From positions 36,938,676 to 37,002,675 of the forward strand of contig CM049311.1 in assembly GCA_026874595.1 (NCBI GenBank): DNA of 64,000 nt, given 5' to 3'. The translations under genes and the position numbers were made by a program. Below, in pieces: positions 13,295 through 23,989 of this stretch. The DNA is from Sipunculus nudus (taxonomy: Eukaryota; Annelida; Sipuncula; Golfingiida; Sipunculidae). How positions within the stretch are numbered: position 1 is the first letter of the stretch; each line of letters starts with the position of its first letter. Under the pieces are notes generated by a model, which was not told the DNA's origin, searched no databases, and worked only from the letters and a program-made list of their open reading frames with translations.

Positions 13295-13519
13295 GTAGAA
13301 GCAGGGGACCAGGACATTGAAGACATCCAGGACTTAATACGCAAGGTGATATGGGGAGCGAAGAAAGGCCCTGGATGTGATGTTTTCCATGCACTTGAAA
13401 GACAGGCGACTGCTAATGGAACCACCAAGAGGAACACGGCCATAAAATATTTATTACGTGAACAACGCCAAGGCAACGCAAGTACTTGGGGAACTAAAAC
13501 CGTTAAAACCACATTATAA
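13295..13519 (+). other. Unassigned coding-like segment
   Basis: From GTA at 13295 a plus-strand frame runs 74 codons to TAA. Its composition looks protein-like: acidic at first (DQDIEDIQDL), then a basic stretch containing RKVIWGAKKGPG and KYLLREQRQG. No ATG opens it in frame, so it would have to be a terminal exon entered by splicing (a ctggtag precedes it) or a broken gene. I do not recognise the family, and no partner exon is visible nearby. The opposite strand is open too. Confidence 0.25.
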
Positions 13520-13559
13520 GAGCTTAATTCCTTTCTGAAAAGGATGCACGGGACCGGTG

Positions 13560-15020
13560 TTTTCGACGGCTAATCAAATGACCACAAATGAGCAAAACAA
13601 AATATAACCAAACTTCACGTAAATGTGCACGTTGCTGAACCACATTTCATTAATTGAAATAATATAAACATGCATATATAAATGCCCATAAATCCAAAGT
13701 GGTTCAAGCATATGCAATCTATTTTCAACAACATGGATTGTTATATTCATAAAATCAATTTTTTTCGTTGAATATTTCAGATAATTCTGAAAAGCTTTCG
13801 CATCTAACAAATTGCCCTGATCTTGAGTGTACAACTGAATTTTCAGCCTTAACAAAAAAATTAACGTGTTATAGACTTGTTCAATCATTAGTTACATATC
13901 ATTTTATCTAATTGTTGATTAAAACTTTATTCATCACATCACCTTTAGACTGGAGACCAAAATATCTGCACTAGCTGATACTCCTAAAACAGGTGATTCA
14001 ATGATTGAGTCCTGATGCGATAAACTAGAAATCCTTATGTGGCGTAGAAAACTCACCGTATCTGGCGTACCCTGATAATGATAACTACACGCTGGAAAGG
14101 GAAGAGGATAGTTCATATTTGGTTTTCTTCCAAAAATTGCATTTCTTACTGATGTGGCCTACCTGAACGTATGTCACATAAGGACAAATCGTCACAAATT
14201 AGCCCTAAGCTTGTGTTCAAATTCACACACATACACACATTGTTCTAATTAAAAAACAAAATATTAATTAACCCAGCAGCAGCGTACCTCATGTCAGTTT
14301 GTACTGCGCCGAAGGATGAAGACGTTGAAATAAATCGAAATACGATTTGTTGGACTCTCGTATGTCGGAGATTAATTTTTGTTTGTGTTCGTGTGGGTGT
14401 GTGTGACGTTTGTTCCATGTAAGCGAAACTTAAATAAAAACAAGCTCAAAGTAGGAATAATATGCCTTTCACTTTACAGGATGTTTAGGACGCACTGTCA
14501 CACAGAGGCTCGCCAATGAATTAGCTTTCATTAATCCCTTTGATCTGTCAAATTAAAAAGGAAATGGGTTGCAAGAAATGTACCTTCATAATCACAAGTA
14601 CGTGGCGCTTAACGTTACACTCTTCAAGGCGACAAATGAGAATCAATGTTGGCAATTATTCAAGCTTACGGCACAAGCACTTTAGAAAATCATATTACAC
14701 AAATTTAATTTATCAGAAATGGGCTATTCATTTCTCACAATTCATCATTTCCTTCACTTGTTTAGTTATATTTTTGTGATGAAATTGAATTTTTTAAAGT
14801 TATATTTGAGTAAATCACATTGACTGTTCTTGATTATCCATGCTGGACGTACTAAAAAAGACCTAAAAAATAGTAAACTGTCGAATTATATGAATTTATT
14901 TAAATTTTTATTTTACTAAATTTTAATGACATTTCTTTAAAGTCTGAGAACTGTCTCAAGGGTCTGTTGAAACATTGATTTACTTTTTTTTATTACCTTA
15001 ATTTTTGCTCTTGAACCACA
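13560..15020. other. Intergenic, no gene recognised
   Basis: AT-rich sequence with short ORFs and no recognisable domain or structured repeat. Confidence 0.45.
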
Positions 15021-15021
15021 T

Positions 15022-15080
<59 letters not shown>
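15021..15080 (+). repeat. Compound (CA)n-(TA)n microsatellite
   Basis: About 22 bases of CA repeat run directly into about 38 bases of TA repeat. Confidence 0.95.
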
Positions 15081-15082
<2 letters not shown>

Positions 15083-15990
15083 TGAAAGTATACTATTCTC
15101 TACAATGACGTATATGAAAACTTTGGATTTCCCAAAAATGGTTGATTTTTTAAAGCTTTTCAATCAATTTTACCGGTGTTATTCATTTTAACTTTATTTG
15201 AAATGTCTCAGTCATCTTTTGTTCGAAACATTCCTATTTCAATATATGAAGTTTTAAGCATATATTCTAAAATGAGTATTTTCATTTTGTTTGTATATAT
15301 TTAATGGGAAGCCTTAAATATGTATATATTTAATGGTGACTGTTTTAAATTAAAACTAAATACCCAATAAAATCATAATTTCAAGAGGTAACACGCCAAA
15401 TGAAAACATCTTTGTATTTTAAAATATATTAAGCTCTTACAGTTCTACTGTAATAAATAATTTTTACCAAATATAAAAAAATGTCAAACATTTCGAAATT
15501 TATTCATATATATAATACTATAGAGCACATTCTCAGCTTTTAGAATATGACCACAGGTCAAGTAGTCTCAGACCAGTATTTTGTGTAATTTTAAGAAAAA
15601 TGCTTATACACACTCACGAGCTAGTTCTGGGACCTTTAAGTCAACTTTTATACAAGGTACAATATATAATTAAAATGTTTCAACTTCCAGAATTGGCTTC
15701 CAATCTTCTGCCAATTAGTCGTCAATGCAAATCAGAAAATTGAAAAAAGTCAATTGACCATAATTAGTTTCGTGACAAGGTGGAATAGAATAATGTAATT
15801 ATTTCGACTGTAGATGAGGAAATAGTTGATATAATGAACCAATTTGCAATTGGAGGTTGCTGAAGATTCAACAGACTCATTTAATTGAAGACACTCTTGC
15901 GGTAATTGGGGAGCGGTGTTAAGAAATTTCCTTTCCGAGGAATTATCTGGGATTTTTTTTACACTACAAGCACATTGTTAAGAAGCAGGA
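15081..15990. other. Intergenic, no gene recognised
   Basis: AT-rich sequence. I see no ORF or repeat of note. Confidence 0.45.
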
Positions 15991-15994
15991 GGTA

Positions 15995-15996
<2 letters not shown>

Positions 15997-16054
<58 letters not shown>
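15997..16054 (+). repeat. (CT)n microsatellite
   Basis: An uninterrupted CT dinucleotide run of about 58 bases, lying 35 bases before the hammerhead motif. Confidence 0.95.
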
Positions 16055-16058
<4 letters not shown>

Positions 16059-16059
16059 G

Positions 16060-16164
16060 TAATAAATATACATACATATTCTAACCACATTCACCTGATG
16101 ATCGGGTCGCACCCCGTGAAACAGACTGTTGTGAATTAAGTGTTGTTTTTCTCCAGAGTTATAT

Positions 16165-16226
<62 letters not shown>
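16060..16226 (+). mobile_element. Penelope-like element terminal fragment with (TA)n tail
   Basis: The bases around the hammerhead match the tips of the palindrome at 42-43.7 kb: ttctaaccacattcacc before it, and gtgttgtttttct.cagagtta then (TA)n after it. Only this short end is present, with no coding part. It is a solitary terminal repeat fragment or a short non-autonomous derivative. Confidence 0.65.
16089..16136 (+). ncRNA. Minimal type I hammerhead ribozyme, copy 1
   Basis: Stem I is ATTCAC paired with GTGAAT. The conserved box CTGATGA follows, then a stem II of CGGG/CCCG with a six-base loop (a U-U mismatch sits at its base), then GAAAC. A very short stem III (ACA/TGT, loop GAC) leads to the cleavage triplet GTT, with predicted cutting after 16130. 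All invariant core positions are present. The short stem III is the form known from Penelope-like elements and retrozymes. Activity is untested. Confidence 0.75.
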
Positions 16227-16229
<3 letters not shown>

Positions 16230-16239
16230 TACATATTCA

Positions 16240-17280
16240 GAGAGAAAGAGGGGAGGAGGAAGGACAGAGAAATATCCGTTTGATGTATGGAATCCTTACA
16301 GTTCAGTATTGGATAATACGTTCACAAGGTTTTCAACTATCCATGCACATTCGAGCCAATTTCGATCAATATATTACAAATATATATTTATTTGTATAGT
16401 ATTTTTATCATCTGAAAAATGTTTCTATTATGTCTAATAAAGTTAAACTCCATAAAAGAATCAATCAAGAAAATCTGTAATTAACAAAATATCATTATAT
16501 TTGTATTGACCCGAGAGACGTTAATTTGAATTCTAACCTTCAGGGCAATACCTTGATATATTAAGTTTCTTTGATCCCGATATAAAAAGACCACATATAC
16601 TTCCTGTGGCACCTCCAACTTTATCTAAAATTATCGCACAAAGAACGCAAGTGTCAGAGGAAACCTTTTATCTCCAAAGATTTGTCTCGCGGTTTCTAAG
16701 TGTGAAGAGTAAACAACCAGTCACACAGCCGATGCGCAATATAGATCTCCGACCCGAGGTCAACTTACGCGTTTCAAAACGAGGCCAGGTCATACGACCC
16801 CAGTGACATTTGAAAAGCAGGAGAGCCAAGAGGCGTAAGGTTTACAGCTTTACATGTCAATCAAAGCCTCTATAGGTGTCTGCGTCCCATTTAGAAAATA
16901 TTGTCTAACGTGCACTTTGAATATTCAAAGAATGCTTAAGGAAGAGTACATTAACGTAAGTGCTTTTTAGTGGCAAGAACCTCAATTTTTTACACTTCCT
17001 GTCGCCTGAAAGCGATGGCTGGACGTAGCCTTGCACACAAAACGGATTGAGTCTGGCCTGTAAAACAAAGGTGGCCCCCGAAAATTGCAGCATGAAAAGA
17101 GAAAATGGTCTGATCTGAAAGCAACGTGGGTCACTAGGCAAAAGTATTCCACTTGAAAACTGTTACAGTATGCTAAACATACAAATATATTTAAATAATG
17201 TCGTAGGCCTCTTTCTTAAAAAAAAACTATTTCAATATTTCAAAATTTTAAAACAATTGTGTGAGTTAGGACACCGGAAA
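16240..17280. other. Intergenic, no gene recognised
   Basis: Short ORFs on both strands (16606-16806 +, 16905-17141 -) overlap without splice borders or domains that I recognise. Confidence 0.4.
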
Positions 17281-17284
17281 GTGA

Positions 17285-17420
17285 TGCAGCAGAGTACACA
17301 CCATCCGAGTCACAGTGAAAGTCCGAGTCCAGGCAACTCGAGTACAAGTCCAAGTACGAGTACCAGAGGTTCGAGTCGAAGTCCACCTCCTTTCAGTCCA
17401 AGTCATTTGGAACCCTAGTC
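17285..17420 (+). repeat. Degenerate hexamer array (AGTCCG-like)
   Basis: Many variants of gagtcc, aagtcc and gagtac follow each other. A second patch of the same motif lies at 17670-17750, so an original array appears to have been split by about 250 bases of AT-rich sequence. Confidence 0.75.
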
Positions 17421-17669
17421 CGAGTCCAATACAAATATCCTTTAAAAAGCATATTAAAGCAGAAATTTCAGATTATTATGTACATATTTCAGTTAGATCA
17501 CACATGCTTTTACTATAATGGAAAATTAAATGTATATCTCCCGATGCTGAACAAAGCATGCATGGTATATATAGTGTTATCATGTTGTAATATCCTGTTA
17601 GTGGTTCTTACATGTGTATAAGTCTTTATAATACGAGACAGAATTTTATACTGGACTGGGAATAGACTT

Positions 17670-17752
17670 AGTCTGATTTATCGAGTCCTAACCTCCCAGT
17701 CCGAGTACAAATCCGAGTTAAGGACCATCGAGCCCAAGTCCGAGTCTAAAAA
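17670..17752 (+). repeat. Degenerate hexamer array, second patch
   Basis: The same gagtcc/aagtcc-type motif as at 17285-17420, recurring after an AT-rich spacer. Confidence 0.65.
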
Positions 17753-17759
17753 AATACAC

Positions 17760-18365
17760 ACCAGTACTACATCATTGACACCGGGTTAACTTATAATTGA
17801 AATATCGAGCAAGTCCTTTCTCCTTCTGTCTGGCAGTAGCGTCTGCTATTTCACATGCATTTGAAGGAATGGAAGTTACACTAACGAAAGTTTTTCTCCA
17901 AAACATTTATATAGACTTTTGGGATGGCAGATTCTTATATTGGTTTGTAATTAACTTTGTTGTGCAGGTCTACGGCGCCATTCTGATATTGGTCTGCTTG
18001 TCAACCTAATTTTCCCGATTCCGTGCAAAATAATACGTTTTCCTGTGTTAAAAACTAAAATTATCAAATATCCAGTTAACTTACATCTCTGCGTGTCACA
18101 GTGATTGATGACTTGCGCTTTTTTATCACAAATTTGCCTTGAAATCACTTAAGAGTAATAATCTCGGAAAAGTAGGAGAGACCACTGTTGACATAAAATC
18201 AATACAGGTGGCAGCATTGCACGGTGAGCGAAGATGAAAAAGCGTAAATCAACGCTTAAAATAAGTCAGTTAAGAATTAAGTTTCTCATATAAAAAAATG
18301 AATGATTTTAGGTAATTTTTATTTGATTAAATAAGAGTGGCTTGACATGCTTTCATATCAAAGTT
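17760..18365. other. Intergenic, no gene recognised
   Basis: AT-rich sequence without a convincing ORF. The phrase tatgctaaacatacaaatat occurs both at about 17169 and at 18373, which hints at further old repeat copies. Confidence 0.4.
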
Positions 18366-18369
18366 GTAA

Positions 18370-19765
18370 AAGTATGCTAAACATACAAATATCTATATAA
18401 TTAATTCGCAGTTGGGTTTTTGTAGAAAAAGATTTTTCTTATTCCGTTCTGATTTGGCCTCCGAAATAGGGCACACGTATCGACGGTGCGCACTTCTAAG
18501 ACTAGTTTGTTTTATTTTGCGTGATTATACCCTTTCAGGCTGCATAATTAATCATTGTAATATTCCCCCAAAAGGTGCCCAAATATCTTTTGTGCTCTGA
18601 GTCAGTCACGTTTTTTTTCGGGAGGCGTCTGGGGGATTTCCCTGCATTTAGAGCTCACTGGTCACAGGGCATAAATATGGGGCAATTCGCGGTCATAGGT
18701 CCGCTCTAATCCCCATTGATCCCAATATTTCCTTCGACAGAAAGTAAAGTTGTTTGATCCAAAGACAACGTGACACCGCTTTCAATGCGAGGTCATTTCA
18801 GTTGGGTTAACACCACGGCCACCATTTGACCTTTTATGGGTTTACAGGTATGTAAGTTTCTATACATTCATAAATATATATCCATTATAACCATGGTTTC
18901 TTTAGTTCATACATTGCATGGGTTGTTTGAAAGAGAGATTGTTAAAAGCCTTACAAACTAAACAGAGTTCGGGTGTGGAGGTGGGGAATGCACACATATT
19001 TTTTAGGATCCACAATGTCCAGGGACTTTGAAACTTGAATGTACATTACCAGAAAATCTTAGGAAAAACTCATAGGGAATCTATTAACAAATTAGATTCT
19101 GCAGTCGGAGCCTAAGCTTCCACCAGAATCTCCGTATTAGTTATGTGTTCATGTGTACACTTTTCATGTCACGTTTCAGTTACCCGGTCTCACCTGGCGA
19201 GTCGCTGAATATATGAAAATATGAATGGGTGGCTTCTACATGGGGACAAAGGAATTCTTCTTATGTCGTAATGGTATAAAAATTATATTTAGTTGATTCT
19301 TATTACCTCCCAAAGGTTATTGATTGTTCAAATGGTTTTACGCTAACCATCTGCACACTTTCTGATAAAAAAAAAAGAACTTTTTTTAAATTAATTTTAC
19401 TTAAGACAAAGCAACGGACCAAGGCTGAAGTTATTTCTTTTTCATGGACCAGCACCGAAAGATGTAAACCTGCCGTTTACCTGTGAGCATCATCAGTTTC
19501 GTATCAACATGATGACAATCAACAAAGCTCAGGACAAACATTAAATACTGTAGGAGTCTATTTGCTTGAGCCTGTCTTTTCCACATTGGCAGCAATTAGT
19601 TGCATTTTCGCATGCAAGAGCTTCTATGTCATGTAAATATCTGTTATCATACCCAGTCTTCCATCAACAGACAAGTAAAACATCGTTATTTCCGTTGAGC
19701 TTCAGTTTATACAAATTACTTTCATAAACTTTCACTTTTTATATACACAGTCATATCATTTCTTC
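18370..19765 (+). repeat. Dispersed repeat block, copy C (first part)
   Basis: This stretch matches copy A (3220-4235) over its first 950 bases and copy B from about 19400 on. Landmarks include ttgttttattttgcg, ttttttcgggaggcg, ataaccatggtttc, ggggacaaaggaat and accaaggctgaagt. It is the longest single copy, and the satellite at 19865 starts where it breaks off. Confidence 0.6.
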
Positions 19766-19864
19766 AGAATATTTTCACAGTATGGATAGCGTATATATAC
19801 AATCGCCATCATTCCGGCAATAATGATGTCGTACCCATGTCGATTACCGGAAGAAAATATTATA

Positions 19865-20520
19865 ATATTAGTCTCTCGTTCCCACGCGATAATTATCTGG
19901 TTCCCTCGCGAACGTATTTCTCGGTTCCACGCGATAATTATCTCGTTCCCATGCGATAAATATCTTGTTCCCACGCGAACGTATCTCTCGATTCCACGCG
20001 ATAATTATCTTGTTCCAACGCGAACGTATCTCTCGGTTCAACGCGATAATTATCTTGTTCCCATGCGATAATTATCTGGATCCCGTGCGAACGTATCTCT
20101 CGGTTCCGCGCATTAATTATCTTGTTCCCATGCGATAATTATCTTGTTCCCACGCGAAAGTATCTCTCGGTTCAACGCGATAATTATCTTGTTCCCATGC
20201 GATAATTATCTGGATCCCGTGCGAACGTATCTCTCGGTTCCGCGCAATAATTATCTTGTTCCCATGCGATAATTATCTTGTTCCCACGCGAACGTATCTC
20301 TCGGTTCAACGCGATAATTATCTTGTTCCCATGCGATAAATATCTTGTCCCGCGCAAAGTATCTCTCGGCTCCACGCGATAATTATCTTGTTCCCAAGCG
20401 ATATTTTCTTGTTCCCATTCGATTGTATCTCTCGGACCCATGCGATAATATCTCGTTCCAATCCGATAATTATTTCCCCCCTCGTTAATTATCTCGTTCC
20501 CATGCGATAATTATCTCTTG
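19865..20520 (+). repeat. Satellite of 22-bp monomers with a palindromic core
   Basis: About 30 monomers alternate between two kinds: gcgataattatcttgttccc (core gataattatc is its own reverse complement) and gcgaacgtatctctcggttc. The two kinds are arranged in higher-order groups of three or four. ORFs at 19756-20441 on both strands are by-products of the array. Confidence 0.92.
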
Positions 20521-20608
20521 TATGTGTGCAGTGCTACCTAGTCCTCATGTGGACATAAACTTAATATGTATTTTATTGTATGCGTGTTCATACTTAATGC
20601 CTTGAGAA

Positions 20609-20611
<3 letters not shown>

Positions 20612-20646
<35 letters not shown>
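20612..20646 (+). repeat. (TA)n microsatellite
   Basis: An uninterrupted TA dinucleotide run of about 35 bases. Confidence 0.95.
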
Positions 20647-20650
<4 letters not shown>

Positions 20651-21334
20651 ACATTCCTCATTTTTATGTGTTCAGGAAAAGCTTTATTGCGTTCTTTTAG
20701 GGTTACTGATTTTAAGGTTAGGGTAAGGGTCATGTAAACCCTTGTGTACTAAACTTATTAAGCAAATTTAAAAACTTGTTTGTACCTTATCATCCCTGGA
20801 AATCTTACATGTTTTAACGTTAGGGCTATATAATCCCAGGTTTACCGACAGGATGTCGCTTTGTGTTACGTCTCAAGGGAAAAAACTTACTTTGAATCTT
20901 TTCAGCCATGACACTTCATTATAGGCTAAGGGGGTAGAGGGCACTTTGTAAGAGGAGGGGGTGGGCCACCAAGTACCAAGAAACCTTTTTTTACGAGTAA
21001 ATAACTAAATCCCCCCCCCCCCCCTCAGATCTTTCCACAATAAAATTTCAATAAGCATTACACATTAAGAAAATTTAGTATTGCACGTTATATCGTAATT
21101 TTGTACCATCCCCCCCCCCCCCACCCACCCAACCACCACAAACACACACTTATTCTCTGAACAAACATGGCCCATGAGTGTTGTAGGGTCGCTGTTGCAC
21201 CATTTTGGGTCTGAGCGCGTTAGGCCCGCTCCATATGCATGCAAACAGATATACCATAAACTTAATCCAGTGTAAAGAAACATGCTTAAAGGATTTAAGA
21301 TGCAAGGCCTACTGTATTGTCTATCTATATTTAT

Positions 21335-21396
21335 CGCGTTCGGACGCGAGACTATCGCGTGGAAACGGGACAAGAATCTCGTGGGAACGAGATAAA
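21335..21396 (-). repeat. Inverted remnant of the 22-bp satellite
   Basis: Motifs tatcgcg, cgcgagactatcgcgt and ctcgtgggaacgagata are the reverse complement style of the monomers at 19865-20520. The array was therefore once longer or partly inverted. Confidence 0.6.
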
Positions 21397-21404
21397 AATG
21401 ATTT

Positions 21405-21685
21405 TCTGTGTGTCCTATAGTATACCCTATATATGCCTCATGTCTCTGTATGATTGCATGAATAGCATAATTTGCCATTCGTTGGTGACTTTTAAGGGGA
21501 GGGGGATTCCTTGAGAAATCTAGCATAAGTGACCATTATATCATGAACAACAGTTCCTGCAAAAACCCAGGAAAAAAAATGCGACATTCAGTCAATACCA
21601 ATTACTTGCAAAACTATTTATAATCAGGAACGCTGGATTTTCCACGAATGCATCTTGTATTTTATTAAAGTTTTCTTTCTTTTGA
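21405..21685 (+). repeat. Dispersed repeat block, copy C (resumed)
   Basis: Similarity to copy B (5380-5660) resumes here: atatgcctca, a ggggaggg..tcctgagaa-like stretch, gttcctgcaaaaac and ctggattttc. This supports satellite expansion inside the unit rather than two separate repeats. Confidence 0.5.
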
Positions 21686-21689
21686 AGTT

Positions 21690-22360
21690 ACTTTTTCAAT
21701 GTATTGACTAATCATTTCTGAGAAGTACTTAAAGTGCTTAATCTTTCGTAACAAATAGTTTTTTTGTTCGACAAACAGAATAAAGATCAATCATATCGCA
21801 GTCAATTGTGAGTGAAGGAGTGATTTACTTTATATTTTATTTATTTTACATGGATTGAAAAATACTTATGATAATTAATCATTGCATTCTCCATGATTCA
21901 AGGAACCAGTGAACCCGAAAAAAAAACTACTTACGTTAGATGGGCCACTACAACCCATTGTCACCAGTGGACTTTGATTTTATGTATTTAGGTATAGGGA
22001 GAATGACCAGATAATTGTTTTGCAAGTTTTATTAAATTTATGTAGTAACATGTTTAGCAAATAGCGTGAGAAACCGAGTTAGGATAACAAATGGTTCAAA
22101 TTCAAAACAGTTTAGCAATCAGTATACGTCACCTGCATCCTTTGATGTTCATTTCTATTTCGCATAGACTCGTGAGAACTGATCTTGTAGGACGGTCTCC
22201 ATGGTCACACAGGAACTGTTTGATAGGCGACTTCATATCTTCGAATTTTTTTTTAGGATTTTTTCCCCACGAAACCTTCATGGGGGCGTGTCAACGTTAG
22301 GTTGTTGTGTGTTGACAACGGATGTCGTGGATGGAAGTGCTGAATGGCGGAAAGGTGTAG
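21690..22360. other. Intergenic, no gene recognised
   Basis: AT-rich, turning GC-richer after about 22150. I see no recognisable coding sequence. Confidence 0.4.
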
Positions 22361-22369
22361 CGGGAGTTA

Positions 22370-22393
22370 TGACGTCAGGATTCACATATAAAG
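22370..22393 (+). promoter_or_regulatory. Orphan CRE plus TATA box pair
   Basis: A perfect palindromic cAMP response element TGACGTCA (22370-22377) lies nine bases before a consensus TATAAAG (22387-22393). The spacing would place a start site near 22420, at the edge of a GC-richer stretch running to about 23040. No clear coding exon follows. The longest plus-strand frame from an ATG (22591) is 35 codons. It could drive a noncoding RNA, a 5'UTR exon of a gene beyond my recognition, or nothing. Confidence 0.35.
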
Positions 22394-22419
22394 CGTGAAT
22401 AACAACAATCATCAGAAGA

Positions 22420-23160
22420 GCAGGAGCGCTTCGTGAGTGTAGAGACACCTGAACGTGCTTCAGCAGTCCAACCGGCTCTGCCTTCTCCTGTGTGTCCAGA
22501 TGGGCGATCGCAGCAGTGGTTATTGACAGTCTACGTCTGAGGGAGGCCACCTTGTTGATACTCGATCAGTAAAGTACTTCAGAGACAGTAATGTTTTTTG
22601 CCGAAGGACAGGCATTCTTGTGTTGGTGCGCGCTCCCAGGAACAGGCAAGGGGATTTTGTCATGTTGCGAAACTGTGATGGTGCTGAATTTTGCTTGAGA
22701 GTGTGTTTGTTCGGTATCCAGTAACTGGAGGGCTACAGTAGAGTGCAGCTGAAAGAGCCGTTCATTCAGGGTTCCACAGGAACATTCGGTGTGCGGCACG
22801 TTAATTTTGTTTTTTACGGACGATAAACAGTTATACCGCAGTTAGAACCAGTTGTGTGTTGTGCCCATCTGCCTTTCGCTGGAATAGGATTATGCTCGAT
22901 GTACACATGGACTACGCCAGAGACCACCAGACCGTCTAGACGTCACGTGAGAGCGAGAAGTCATGTGACCTGGAACATTTTTAGTGTTATGAGGATTATT
23001 GACTCTGTGGACTATCGCGATCACTGCTTTATTTGTGTTGACCCCCCCCCCCCCCTTTCAGAGATCTGAAAGTAACAAATTTATTTGTTGTTTTATGTTT
23101 TGTTATCTCACGACTGTCTCAGAGTTTTTCTTTGTGTGTGTTAATGTCTGGTCTGCCTGT
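22420..23160 (+). other. GC-richer stretch after the CRE/TATA pair
   Basis: Base composition rises to about half GC, unlike the flanks. Both strands have medium ORFs (22278-22550 -, 22566-22799 -, 22854-23069 +), none with a recognisable family. It could be a UTR-type exon. Confidence 0.3.
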
Positions 23161-23208
23161 TTTTTTTAATGACTGAAAAGTTCAAATCCCCTCTGGTGGG
23201 ACACCCAT

Positions 23209-23264
23209 TCTCATAGAAGCGGTCGGGATCGACTCCGGGTTTCCAGCGGAGAGACCCGACCGTT
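23209..23264 (+). other. Two-tier hairpin beside a tRNA B-box-like motif
   Basis: The arms gcggtcggg and cccgaccg pair, and inside them ctccg pairs with cggag. Just upstream, agttcaaatcccc resembles a Pol III B box. It may be a fragment of a tRNA-derived SINE. No full tRNA cloverleaf can be drawn. Confidence 0.35.
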
Positions 23265-23652
23265 TTATCCCTTGACTTTCCTAGCTCCATTTAAAGTATT
23301 GACGTTAATGAACCGTACAAGCGGAAAAAAAAGAAAATAGTTTTACACATGCGTCTCAGACGGGGTGTTCATATTAGCCAAAGGTAGTCAGAAGTTCGTA
23401 GGGATATGATGGACCGTTGACCAGTAACAGTAGTAAGATTAAAATTCCATCGTATGATCGAATGACCCATAAACTTGAAACGCTGAGGGCCAGGGACACA
23501 CAGTGAAGGACCAGAGGGTTTGACGATATGTACAACATGTAATCTGCATTTAACACTGGTTAAATTGATTTTAGTACATATTTCAGTTTCGTTAATATTT
23601 GCATTTTTTGGCAGATCCGGTTGTTGCTGATGCTTCTCATCTGCATCTTCAT

Positions 23653-23805
23653 ATTACCGCTCCATCCACTGATGATGTAACACCACCTGATGCTGGAACT
23701 CTTTCAGAAGACCACTTCGCGCTAAGCACAGTGCAAACTGCAGTGATCTTCTGAAAAATTTTTAACAGCAGGTGGTGTTACATCATAAATGGATGGAGCG
23801 GCAAT
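23653..23805. mobile_element. Short foldback (MITE-like) element
   Basis: The left arm attaccgctccatcca..gatgatgtaacaccacctg is matched, inverted, by caggtggtgttacatca..tggatggagcggcaat. An inner pair (ctttcagaag / cttctgaaa) extends the stem. The loop holds about 30 bases. No target duplication was confirmed. Confidence 0.65.
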
Positions 23806-23989
23806 TAGAAGAGCCATTAGAGGCAGGGAGATGGGGAACTATGAGTTTTGTGAAATAGCCTGTACTCAAGTTTATCGGGATTTTAGGTTCCCTGCGGTGT
23901 AATTTTTTTTTTTTCAATATGGGTTATGGATAACCCAGAATTGCTTGAAATTTAGAAAGTTATTTAGAGTGATAGTTATGGTTAACACC

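Noticed and set aside
20697-20735. Interstitial telomere repeat (ttagggtt, gttagggtaaggg)
   Set aside because: Only two or three imperfect TTAGGG-like words occur, which is too few to support a telomeric tract.
23209-23264. Selenocysteine insertion element
   Set aside because: The hairpin lacks the ATGA/GA core and apical AA, and no selenoprotein gene is near.
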